Position numbers and translations under genes: made by a program. Under the pieces are notes generated by a model. It had not been told where the DNA came from, ran no database searches, and worked only from the letters and a program-made list of their open reading frames with translations. This document shows, in pieces, positions 1-9,139 of a DNA stretch of 64,000 nucleotides (positions are counted from its first letter, which is position 1; each line of letters starts with the position of its first letter). The DNA is from Adiantum capillus-veneris (taxonomy: Eukaryota > Streptophyta > Polypodiopsida > Polypodiales > Pteridaceae), in assembly GCA_014529385.2 (NCBI GenBank), contig CM043971.1, positions 27,940,769 through 28,004,768 on the forward strand. The letters are read 5' to 3'.

Positions 1-164
1 ACTTGGGCTGTCGAAGATTGTGACAGTGGTATCAAAGCATCAAGCGTGTGCTTTTCTCAAAGCATACCGGTCCTATCAAAGAGCAGACAGGGCACTTGGG
101 CACTTTGGAAATTGTTATTGAAGAATCTTCGTGCCCCGACCTCGGATTTATTAGTCACTCTCAC
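1..164 (+). repeat. Copy of retroelement leader (primer site + 5' UTR)
   Basis: This segment begins at the window edge. It carries a primer-site-like TGGTATCAAAGC at 27-38 and then a leader matching 733-885: both share acttgg(g/a)...gtgtc, a-GTGGTATCA-, and a block AAGAATCTTCGTG-CCCGA-C-CGGA-TTATTAG-CACTC-CAC. It is therefore the leader of one element copy lying directly in front of another copy's LTR (165-760). The LTR that should precede it is outside the window. Either self-insertion or an LTR-leader recombination product would explain this order. Confidence 0.7.
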
Positions 165-177
165 TGTCACAAACTGG

Positions 178-374
178 TGACGTGGCAACCCTGTCACAAA
201 CTGATGATGTGGCTGGCCCCGGACAACACCTGCAATTGATGACGTGGCAGTTGCCCAAAAACCCCGCATAGTGACGTGGCAGATTTTGTGATTTGCGGTG
301 CAAATTCCGTTGCATTGTTGACGTGGCAAAGCTGTACGGCAGTCTTGCTTTTTGCGCTGCCTGCTGACGTGGCA
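178..374 (+). promoter_or_regulatory. Five TGACGTGGCA boxes in LTR U3
   Basis: Exact TGACGTGGCA occurs at 178-187, 240-249, 272-281, 319-328 and 365-374, with a variant TGATGTGGCT at 205-214. The box contains both the TGACG core and ACGTGGC, the known core of plant bZIP (G-box/ABRE-type) sites. The last two copies sit in a degenerate 46-bp tandem repeat (319-364 and 365-410: box, then AAGCTGTACGG, then CTTGCTTT). The location about 140-330 bp upstream of a TATA box fits an LTR enhancer. Binding itself is inferred. Confidence 0.6.
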
Positions 375-510
375 AAAGCTGTACGGAAACTTGCTTTAGC
401 GCTGGCTAGCTGAATTGGCAGCATTTAGTTATAGTTGCTTTATTTTTAAAGAGCTTTTAAAAGACTGCTTTTGGGGCTCTGCTTCTGCTTTTGGGCATCC
501 CTTGTAAACT

Positions 511-518
511 TATAAATA
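511..518 (+). promoter_or_regulatory. TATA-like box of LTR E
   Basis: TATAAATA lies inside the LTR downstream of the bZIP-type boxes and about 250 bp before the LTR end, the usual place for the LTR promoter. No other TATA-like string in this LTR has as good a context. Confidence 0.45.
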
Positions 519-761
519 AGTGGGCAGGGCCCTCACAACTCAGAGCATCTGGACATAGAGTCTGAGAGTGAGAATCCTCCCTCTCTCTTGTACTTTGAAC
601 ACAGATTAATACAAAAAGAAATACCGAAAGGGGCGCCAGTCTTTGGGGCCAACAACTCCGCCGGGCCATGTCGAATCAATTGTGAATTGTGAACTTTTTT
701 GAATTAAATCTCTTTTGTGTCGCGATAGAATCTTGACTTGGAGTGTCCAAGTTTGTTACAG

Positions 762-773
762 TGGTATCAGATC
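762..773 (+). other. Primer-binding site, tRNA-iMet type
   Basis: TGGTATCAGATC differs by one base from the common plant primer site complementary to initiator tRNA-Met. It lies one base after the LTR end at 760 and sets the plus orientation of element E. Confidence 0.7.
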
Positions 774-1291
774 ACAGAAAGATTCTTCTTCTACGGAGGA
801 TTCGATCCTTTTTGCAGCGTACACAGCTTTTGGGAAAGAATCTTCGTGTCCCGATCCCGGACTTATTAGCCACTCCCACCCTTCATACATCGCGCATCGG
901 GCACGCTCCCGCATCGCTCTGTCTTACAGGGCATAAAACCATCAAGAATCCCAGATTACACATGGGTTCTCGTGAAGAATCTGACAGAGATGACACCTCT
1001 CAGTGGGAAGGCAAAGAAAAGTTGAAGATTCGGCGCGGGAACTAAAGAAAAGAATGAAGATTTGGGCAATTTTTTTTTCGGACAAGTTTGCCAAAAAAGG
1101 AGTACAAATGTCAACTGCATATTGGCATATGTGTGAACAAATTGATTAAGTACTCGAGGGACCCGTTGGTGATACACTTGAAGAATTACCCGATTGATAA
1201 GATTTACTCGAGATGGCGTGTGGCCATTGCTTCTCTCAAATAAGGAGTAAAGCCGAAAAGACAGACGAGTGCAGAAAAGCAGAACCTGTAA

Positions 1292-2117
1292 TTGAAGAAA
1301 GACATGGACAAGCGAAGCAAAAAGCAAAGCTTCGTAACGGGCAAGAAAAGGCAAAGAAGCCTAGATTTCGCCCAGTTTTCTGACAGTTCTACAGAGGACT
1401 CGTCTTCAGAAAGTTCGGACTCCGACGATCACAGATTTTACGCAAAGAAGAAGCATTTTTATAAAGCCAACCAGTATGACTTTCTTGAGGATAAAAGCAG
1501 GAAAGTTTGAAAATTTAAAGAAGGTGGACGATCAATAAAGTTTGACACTTTTTTTGGATTCCGAGATGCTTGGAGGGCTTTGGCCTTCATACAACAATTT
1601 GATATAGTTTTCTCTGGAGGGCATTACCCAAGATTCGGAGGGCTACCTCTTACTTCAATGGAAATGCTCGAACATGGTGGTCCACTCTTCTATTGAACAA
1701 GAAAGTGCTAGTTAAATGGCTGAAATTTAAAAGGCTTTTTATTTCTTCTTGGCTGACTTGGGAGTACGAATGAGACATACGAACTACTTGGAATCATCTC
1801 GGGATGATTCTTTGGACGCTTATTGCGAGAGATTTTGGAACACTTTTCTACCAGCCTCTTCATTTACGAAGGTCTTGTTTAAGGAACAGATTGAGTGGTT
1901 TTGCTGCGGACTTCCTACAAAGATCCGAGACTACTGCTTGGAACAGAAGTTGAATTCTTTTGAAGAATTGATGGGTCATGTGAAACGGGGTTTTACGATA
2001 CATTTGGGAAATTTGACTTACCCCATTGATGAGATCTTGACTCAGAGAACCCAACAGACCTCTCACAATGAAAGTAGAAAGAGAAAGAGTATAGAAACTA
2101 ACACATTGACTTTTATG
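1292..2117 (+). pseudogene. Broken retrotransposon gag (element E)
   Basis: The first open segment (1292-1510) encodes a basic then Ser/Asp/Glu-rich N-terminus (SDSSTEDSSSESSDSDD), ended by TGA at 1508. Read-through continues with gag-like sequence FDTFFGFRDAWRALAFIQQF at about 1540-1600. After another disruption comes 1749-2120, which contains SLDAYCERFWNTFLPASSFT and FCCGLPTKIRDYCLEQKLNS, typical of plant retrotransposon gag capsid regions. At least one nonsense codon and one frameshift lie inside. No CCHC knuckle, protease or integrase follows: at about 2117 the sequence jumps to a Copia reverse transcriptase. The protein would have formed the virus-like particle. The gag family assignment is by motif similarity, from reading only. 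Confidence 0.7.
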
Positions 2118-3515
2118 TGATTTGCCTCTTGGCAAAAAGGCCATTGGTGCGAAGTGGGTTTACAAGTTGAAACGTAAGCCGGATGGTGAGATTAATCTCT
2201 GTAAGGCTTGACTTGTTGCAAAAGGTTATGCACATTAGAATGGCATAGATTATGAAGAGACTTTTACTTCCACTTGTCGTATGACTACTGTGCATTTTCT
2301 ATGTGCATTGTCAGTTCATTTTGGATGGGATGTACATCAATCAGATATTAGTACTGCTTTGTTGAATGGCATATATTTGAGGAAGTTTATGTAACGCAAC
2401 CTTGCGGTTTTGTCATAAAAGGACAAGAAGATAAAGTGTGCAAATGTAAGAAAGCTTTGTATGGGTTGAAGCAATCTCCTTGTGCTTGGTATGAAGATGA
2501 CACTCATTTGGTTAAACGAGGCTTTCGTAACAGAAAGCACTTTGTATGTAAAGCGTGAGGGTGATGTACTTCTCATTGTCGTTCTATATGTGGATGATTT
2601 ATTGATCATTGGACCGAATGAGACACATTGTTAGACTTAAGGCTGATGTGAATGCTACTTTCAAGATGAAAGATTTGGGGTTGTTGGACCATTACTTGGG
2701 CATACAGTTTAAGCATTGTGATGGTGGTATTGCCTTGTGTCAAACAAGTTACATAGAGACATTGCCATGTAAGTTTAGCTTGAGGATTGCAAACCTATTG
2801 CTACTCCATTGAGTCTTCATGATGTTGGTGATCTTGTCGATGTCACTCTTTACCAAACTGATGCCGGATGCCTTATTTGTGTATGCAACATGAGGCCTGA
2901 TATTCAGTTTGGAGTCTATAAGTCAACAGATTTATGCATAGCCCAGGGTCTAAGCATTGGGCCTGATATTCAGTTTGCAGTCTATAAGTCAACAGATTTA
3001 TGCATAGCCAAGGGTCTAAGCATTGGTAGGCCGTCAAGAGAAATTTTCACTACTTGAGTGGCACTTTGCATCTTAAGGGGGGATCATTGCCGCAAGACTT
3101 ACATGCTTTTTTCGGACTTAGATTGGGTTGGTTATTTTGACATGCGAGTATCTACAAGTGGTTTTTGTTTCGTGTCTGTAGTTCATGCATATCATGGTTG
3201 AGCAAGAAGAAACCTAATGTGGCCACCACTTCTAGTTGAGAGGCCGAGTACATGGCCTTCACAACTACGGTTGAGTGTGTATGGCTCAGATGCCTTATGG
3301 CTGATTTGGGTTTTGGACAGGACACCGCCAACATGATCTACATTGATAGTTAGAGTGCATTGACAGTTGTGAGGAACCCACTTTTTCATGCTCGCACAAA
3401 GTACATTGAGGTTCATTATCACTATGTCAGAGAGAGACTCTCAGCAGGAGAGATCAACTTGGCTTATGTGCCAACATAGGACATCCTTGCAGGTCTGTTC
3501 ACAAAGGGAGAAGTT
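2118..3515 (+). pseudogene. Decayed Ty1/copia RT-RNase H remnant
   Basis: Reading across stops and frameshifts gives the canonical Copia order: GAKWVYKLKRKPDGEI (about 2150), DYEETFTSTC, GWDVHQSDISTALLNGI, KALYGLKQSPCAWYE (about 2455) and LYVDDLLIIG (2586-2615, YVDD catalytic box). The RNase H part follows with EAEYMAFTTTVECVWLRCLM (about 3240), IDS*SALTVVRNP, KYIEVHYHYVRERL and LAGLFTKG (about 3505). Many nonsense codons interrupt it. A duplicated block (GPDIQF-VYKSTDLCIA) occurs at 2896-3020. The upstream joint to gag at 2117 deletes protease, integrase and the RT start, so the piece cannot be functional. Confidence 0.85.
2896..3026 (+). repeat. Tandem duplication inside Copia remnant
   Basis: The phrase CCTGATATTCAGTTTG-AGTCTATAAGTCAACAGATTTATGCATAGCC-AGGGTCTAAGCATTGG-- occurs twice in a row, with a period of about 66 bp and only a few differences. 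It is a local duplication in the pseudogene with no evident function. Confidence 0.75.
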
Positions 3516-3690
3516 TGAAGCTTTCTGCAAAGCTTTGGGCTTACTCCCCTTTGTGGATTGATCATGCACTCAGGGCATGGCATTTCCCTATACACTATGT
3601 ACCAGCTCTCGTGTTGCTAAGTGTGTAGATTTTGTCTTTCCGTATGATCAGTCACCGGAAATGATTACAGATACTACTATAGTATCTTTT

Positions 3691-3779
3691 GGCGGGGGAT
3701 TGCACGGAAACCCAAAAGATAACTACAATCTACAAAACTCTTCAACACTTGATCAGTTCTAAACAACTTGAATATGTGT

Positions 3780-3851
<72 letters not shown>

Positions 3852-3960
3852 GCAGCGGAATGAGTGTTTGAACTTTGCTCAAGATGAGTGTTCCGAACTG
3901 TGCTCAAGGTTCCTTTTACTTACGGAAGGGAGCGCCTTCCGTTCCTTTAGTGAGAGAGTG
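3691..3960 (+). other. 3' end of Copia remnant: PPT-like tract and LTR-like start
   Basis: A purine-rich GGCGGGGGAT tract at 3691-3700 follows the RNase H remnant at the distance expected for a polypurine tract. The following sequence starts TTGCACGG and would be the start of a 3' LTR. A GA microsatellite interrupts it. No second copy of this LTR was found in the window, so its far end is undefined. Confidence 0.35.
3793..3850. repeat. (GA)n microsatellite
   Basis: An uninterrupted GA run follows a short GT run. Long Arg/Glu reading frames over it are artefacts of the repeat. Confidence 0.95.
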
Positions 3961-4032
3961 CAATGGACACAAACAAAGTGAATGGACACTTTGAATGGAA
4001 ATGCATGAGACTGAGAGATAGAGAAGAGAATA
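3961..4032. repeat. 72-bp direct repeat, copy 1
   Basis: It starts CAATGGACACAAACAAAGTG and ends GAGAAGAGAATA. The second copy lies at 6085-6156 with two substitutions. The 2.05 kb between them holds no recognisable coding sequence. Confidence 0.9.
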
Positions 4033-4189
4033 TGTAACCGGCCTGTTAACTTCAAAAAGGGCGGTAGACTTTACTTCAAACCTTGATTTAGCTTTCACCC
4101 ATTATTAGTCGTCTATTCTACCCGTGCTATAATGACACAAGAGAGGGGAATGGGATACAGATGCTAGAATGCATCTGTATGCGAGTCAG

Positions 4190-4262
4190 ACACTAGATTG
4201 GCCCCTAAATAGGCGCCCCTTTCGGTATTTCTTTATTCTTGTACAGTTAAGAGGAAGTACAA
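4190..4262 (-). repeat. Inverted fragment related to LTR E
   Basis: On the minus strand this shares an exact 23-bp match (4212-4234) with 615-637 of LTR E, including ATACCGAAAGGGGCGCC. Flanking similarity covers about 70 bp, with TTGTAC upstream and GGGGCCAA downstream in both. It is probably a piece of a related LTR in the opposite orientation. Its full extent is not clear because the rest has diverged. Confidence 0.55.
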
Positions 4263-4399
4263 AGAGTGCTTATAGCACTAAACCTGTATCCCGCAGTTCT
4301 TAACCTGTATCCCGCAGTTTCTATCCTATTTGGAGGAATTTGGGCAACATAACGGCGCAGAACCCTGCCCAAAACAATCTGCAAGTAGGGAATCCTAAG

Positions 4400-6084
4400 G
4401 AGACCACTGTCCTTGTCCCGATTCCACCTTTAATTGACCAAAACAGAGCATAACCAGCCTCTGTAATTTCTGGTTATTGACTGTTTTTTCTCTGTTTTCA
4501 GCTCCCTGTAGCCCCTGCACTGTTCCCAATGCCTTGGACTATGTGCCCCTTGATTCTGGCACGATTCCGAGCACAAAACAGTCCCAAAATAGCCCAAAAT
4601 CAGCAATAAAACAGTGCTGATTTTTGTGTGTTTACTTGAGAGGTTATCACCCTCTCGTTTCCCTGCTTTGGAGTAGCAGTTAGCTACTCCTGTTCCTGTT
4701 CAGGGAGGCTCTTGCCTCAGCAATAGAGCATCAAACCACAAGACTGCACATGGTCAATCTGATGAGCCCACTAGAGGGGCATAACCATAAAGAATAGGGG
4801 AGAGAGAGCAGTGAGAGGTGTGCAGGTCATGACATCCTGCACCTCACTGTACATAGAGGGTAAGCCAGCAATCCATTGAAGCTCTCCCACCTGTGACAAC
4901 ACTCAAAAACGAGCTCACAGCTGAAAATCACGTTTTTGCCTTCTCTTTAAGTAGTAAACTGGCCTCAGAGTGCCAAGTGTCACTCATTTGTGCATTTTCC
5001 CGCTTTAGACCCTCGGTTCTAAAAATATCTCACCTGCAGCCTCTGTTGACTTGGCCACAGAGTAACAAAATGATCCCCATGTCAAACTACACGTAATGAC
5101 GCGAAGACATTTTGCCGTCCAAAAATAACAGTCCCTAAAATTTAGGAGATTCTGCCATTACATTCTTCTAGGTTATCTGACCCTCTTTGTACACTGCAGC
5201 CACACCCAGAACTGAAATGTAGCCTATGTAGCAAAGGATTCCGCTTTGGCTGGCCAATGACCCTACTTTGGCTAACCATAGTCCTTGTCCAACCTTAGTG
5301 CTCTTTAGCCCTTAGGCCTGGACTCTCTCTGAACAGTTCCACACTGGCTATGCAATGCAGTGCAGTTAGATTTCCAGAGGGGTGTTTCCAAAAGGTAAAA
5401 CAAACAAAATTCCCCAAAGAAAGAGAAAATAAACAAAAATGGAATTGCCACTGGCTGGTGTCATACCCCCCTCTTGAAATCTCAAACGTTCTCGTTTGCA
5501 CCTATGTCGTACATGCTTACAGTCAGCACTCGGGTGTCCGGACACCGTGTCGACACATGTACGACATATACATGCTCACAGTCAACACCTCGTTGACACA
5601 TGTATTGCCTGCGTGTGAACCCTGTCCCAACGACATAGTGGAAGCGTCACACTCTGCCATTGCTTTGAGTCCATAACTTTCTAATGACAAAATGGAAGCG
5701 TCACATTTTGACACTGTCTTTTAGTACACGTTGGATCCAGTAACCTTTCGAGCATACCCAAACCGAGAGTTTAAGAATGCAGTTACACATGTACTCTTCA
5801 ATAGAAATAATTGTTGTACCCTTGACAAATTGACAAGAAATACTCACTTCTATAGCACTAAACAAACTTTTGGACATTCCATAAGAGCAATTGCCAAATT
5901 GACAATCTGTACAGTTCTAACATTCATGTAACATGCACTTCATTTGAGCTCACTGTAAGTAACATGTACATCATTTCTTTCAGAAGCCATTGTCACACTG
6001 ACAATCCATGTAGCTCTGAATCTCAAGGGGTCAAGGTAGGTTGCAAACCAAGGTTTTAAGTTCCCATACTTTTAGTGACTCTGC
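4400..6084. other. Non-coding stretch, no gene seen
   Basis: No frame shows a recognisable domain. The stretch includes a 14-bp palindrome GGTGTCCGGACACC at 5533-5546 and nearby short direct repeats (CATGTACGACATA/TACATGC; TGGAAGCGTCACA twice at about 5640-5710). It lies between the two 72-bp direct repeats and may be old retroelement DNA. Confidence 0.5.
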
Positions 6085-6156
6085 CAATGGACACAAACAA
6101 AGTGAATGGACACTGTGAATGGAAATGCATGAGACCGAGAGATAGAGAAGAGAATA
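6085..6156. repeat. 72-bp direct repeat, copy 2
   Basis: This is the second copy of 3961-4032, differing at two positions. Sequence after the two copies is unrelated, so it marks a duplicated or recombined end. Confidence 0.9.
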
Positions 6157-6284
6157 CGACACCAGAGACGTTGCAAAACCCTCCTCCGAAGGCCCCACTC
6201 TCTATGGCGAGAGCGGTCTACCTATGATTGCACAAATCTCTACAATGCTTGGACTTGTCGACGATGATGAGGACGACGATGAGA

Positions 6285-6780
6285 CGGGCTGAAATCTGAA
6301 AATGCTAAGGGCTGAAATCTGCAAATCTTTATTTGCTGAATTCTGACTCTATGTCGGGGATGATGTCGATGATGATGATGCGACGACGACGCGTTGAAAA
6401 CGCAGATGCTGAAATCTGCGTTTTCCGGGCTGAAATTACAAACTACGTTGGATCTGACCGTGCGGCGAGGAACTGCTGTGGGAAGGTGAGATCTGCGAGG
6501 TTCGGGACTTGATCTGCGGTGTCTTAAGTGCTGAAAACTGAAAACGCTGATGGTTCTTGATGTTCCCTCGTGGTAAATCTGCAAAACGTTGGGGCTGATC
6601 TGCAAATCAAAACGCTAGGGCTGAAAATGGTTCTGTTGTTGCCGGATGGCCTGCAATTGCAAAACGCTAGGTCTCTTGTTGAGTCTTTTGTCGCCAGGGA
6701 TCTGCAAGAGCAAAAACGTTGGCTGATCTGGTCCAAAAACGCTAGGTGGTGGTTGTGGAGCAAAAACGCTAGGGCTTGGG
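6285..6780. repeat. Degenerate short-motif repeat (GCTGAAATCTGC / AAAACGCTAGG)
   Basis: The motifs GCTGAAATCTGC and CAAAAACGCTAGGGCT recur in variant form about a dozen times, separated by trinucleotide-like GATGAT and GACGAC runs near 6240-6390. Open frames here (for example 6570-6917) repeat the short peptide KNAR and look like repeat translation, not a gene. The pattern resembles a decayed minisatellite or an LTR leader. Confidence 0.55.
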
Positions 6781-7172
6781 GTTCTGTTGAGAAGTTGCCT
6801 GTTGAGCGAGTGCTCCTGCTGCCTCTTCTGCCATTTAGTGCTAGCTTTGGTTTTCTTATATATTATCTTACCCAATTTGCCCTACTCAGTTTCCAACAAA
6901 AGTTACGTAATAAATAAGTGAAAAATGTCAAAAATAGGGAAAATAGGCTAAATGCACTGGAAAATTCCCCTGAGTGATTCTGATGGATTTTGATGGGAAT
7001 GCTTATGATCATGCTGTGTGCAACCAGAGGTTATGCATCTACACTAAGTGACTGGTCATGCACGGTCTGCGAACAGACTCACAAAAGTGCTAGATCACTT
7101 CTAATCTAGACTGACTTGATTGAACTAAACCCTGGTCATGCTGTAGCTTGTTCACGGACACATAGGGTTGGA

Positions 7173-7176
<4 letters not shown>

Positions 7177-7241
<65 letters not shown>
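7177..7241. repeat. (GA)n microsatellite
   Basis: An uninterrupted GA run of about 65 bp lies in otherwise unremarkable sequence. Confidence 0.95.
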
Positions 7242-7396
7242 CAACTTACAAAAGTTAAGTTATTTGTGTAGTAATACATGTGCTACATCGATTTCATTAG
7301 GTATATAGATTGTTTAAAGCACATCAGATTGAGAATGTCTATATCTTTTTCTACTTAAATAGCTTTCCTCATGCCTCATATAATCTGTGCATATCT

Positions 7397-7868
7397 TTAA
7401 TGTGATTGTCGCATTGGTTCTTGTAGTTCATAAGTTCCTATTTTTGAGTAATTATATCTTGCATCTATTGTCTCAAGATCTATGCTAAACACCCATTTAT
7501 CACATACAGGTGGTAGTTGGTAAAAACCATCACTTATAATCATGTCAATGCCACCAAAATGATGGATGTGCATAATTGATTGGTTAAGAACCAACCATTG
7601 ATATTTCATTAATTTGATAGCTGTAAATTTTTCGTGGTAGATTTGCTAGAATTTTATTGAAGTTCCACTCCCAGATGGCAATGGTGTCACCTTTTGGCGG
7701 CTTTAATGGTAATTGTGTGCAAATGTTATGCTTGCATTGAGGAAAATAAATATTATTACCTCGTGGGTTGACAATGTTCTTAGATTTTATGTTCCGTTGG
7801 GTCTTATCTTTGTGTTCCATGCGCGGAACGGTGGACTTGGTTTTCCGTTGGGACTTGTTCACATGCAC
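7397..7868 (-). pseudogene. PIF1-like DNA helicase fragment
   Basis: Two adjoining minus-strand frames together spell part of a PIF1/RecD-like SF1B helicase. The upstream frame (7868-7584) gives PPKGDTIAIWEWNF, then YQINEISMVGS, matching the Walker B region, although its first Asp is Asn. The downstream frame (7609-7397) gives FGGIDMIISDGFYQLPPVCD, the conserved motif after Walker B in PIF1-like proteins, and ends near ELQEPMRQSH. A stop or frameshift separates the frames, and Walker A and the C-terminal domains are absent, so it is a dead fragment. In plants such fragments come from Helitron Rep-helicases or from host PIF1-like genes. No Rep domain or Helitron end was recognised. Confidence 0.6.
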
Positions 7869-8640
7869 ATGCCCGGAAATGCCTTGTGTGCAAACTTTCT
7901 ACACGGTTTGGTATCATCGTGTACTTGCACGGGAACGTCCTCTAGTCATAGGCTCATGAACTGATACCATCCATATTTATGTGCTTGCATGCTTAATGTT
8001 TTACATGATACGGTCTTGCAAATGTACCTCCTCTGGCAATCCACATTAATAGGGTTCCATTCGCTCCTCAAGTGAAACCAACCGGAAAGAAGCCAACTGT
8101 CCTCCTGCATCCCCTTCATGAGCTGCTAAATATACCTGCCCCCTCTGGCTCATACACACCTTATTACAAAGCACTCAAACCATTGTTTTTAATCAATAAC
8201 TGGCCAAAAAGCAGCCCCGGCCAATAATCCACTTATAAAAACTGCCACCTCAGCAGTTGCCACATCGTTACTATACAGATGCCCCGTGATTTGTGCCACA
8301 AATTGCTCCGCGTCTTACAGGCTGTACAGTACAGGGCTCCGATTGGTAGTCATGCCAAATCATCATTTTGTGACAGCATCTCTGCTATTCTTACTTGGTG
8401 GATGCATTTTCTGACTGCATCCAGTGCTCACAGACAAGTCTGACCCTCTCTCTCCTGCTGTAGCGTTATTAACTTTCATTCACCTGTCTCTTCTTTTAAA
8501 TGCTTGTGGAGAATCATTGCATTTTGATTTGTAGTGTTTACAGAGCACAAAGCTTTGTTTGCCTTAATGATCAATTGTGATTGTACCTATTGTTCGGTTA
8601 AGTAACTCAAGATGCTCTGCTTTTGTTTATTTTTCTACAG

Positions 8641-9139
8641 GTTCTGATAATGTCTCCGGAAAATGAAGAGGCTGATTCAAACTCCTATCATTGCAGGTAC
8701 CATGATGCTTGCATTATGGATAACTTTTAAAAGCGAATTGCGTGTCTTTTGAAAGGAAAGTGTAGTCAATTATGGGATCATCTATCTTCTGGTTTTGCAG
8801 TGTTGTGAAGAAGATGCCACTTAATGCCATCGATCCCTCGTTGGCCCTTGGATTTTACTGTGTCGATCAAGGTTTTATTGATCCCTAAGTAGATTTTTGA
8901 GTTTTGCTCTGTTTGACCTATCATTTCTCAAATTTGTGCTCTTTAATCAATTCTTGACATCAATTTATACAGGTGATTTTGAGGATCTGTGCAAACGAGC
9001 ATCTGAGCTAGAAAAAGATTCCAATGGTGCTCCGATGTTTACGGTGGTCAAACATAGTAAGAAGGATTCTATACCAAGGGAAGAATTCGAGGGGCCTGTG
9101 AGTTCGGATGAACCAGAGGAAGATTGGCAAATTCTTTGA
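8641..9139 (+). CDS. Last three exons of an unrecognised plant gene
   Basis: Three exons join in one frame: 8641-8696 (after TTTTTCTACAG, before GTACCA), 8801-8871 (after GGTTTTGCAG, before GTTTTA) and 8973-9139 (after ATTTATACAG), ending in TGA. Phases match at both joints. The product is about 98 residues, hydrophilic and acidic at the C-terminus (SSDEPEEDWQIL). It includes VVKKMPLNAIDPSLALGFY and GDFEDLCKRASELEKDSNGA. No signal peptide, membrane segment or catalytic motif is visible. Splice sites and uninterrupted coding suggest a real gene end. Upstream exons could not be found in the preceding kilobase, so it may be a truncated or captured gene fragment. I do not recognise the family. 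Confidence 0.6.

Larger units (their letters stand above)
165..760 (+). mobile_element. LTR of a plus-strand retrotransposon (element E)
   Basis: The segment starts TGTCACAAAC and ends GTTTGTTACA, which are near-perfect inverted termini of the TG...CA type. It is followed one base later by a primer-binding site (762-773), as expected of a 5' LTR. It is 596 bp long. The upstream half (U3) contains five TGACGTGGCA boxes, a TATA-like box lies at 511-518, and the U5 end is AT-rich. The coding remnant downstream (1292-2117) is on the same strand. No matching 3' LTR was found at the other end of the remnant, so the element is truncated or rearranged. Confidence 0.75.

Noticed and set aside
8120-8400. 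Minus-strand copy of LTR E near 8.2 kb
   Set aside because: Some words recur (GATGTGGCAACTG, TTTGTGGCACAAAT, a TATAAG string), but there is no continuous alignment or primer site.
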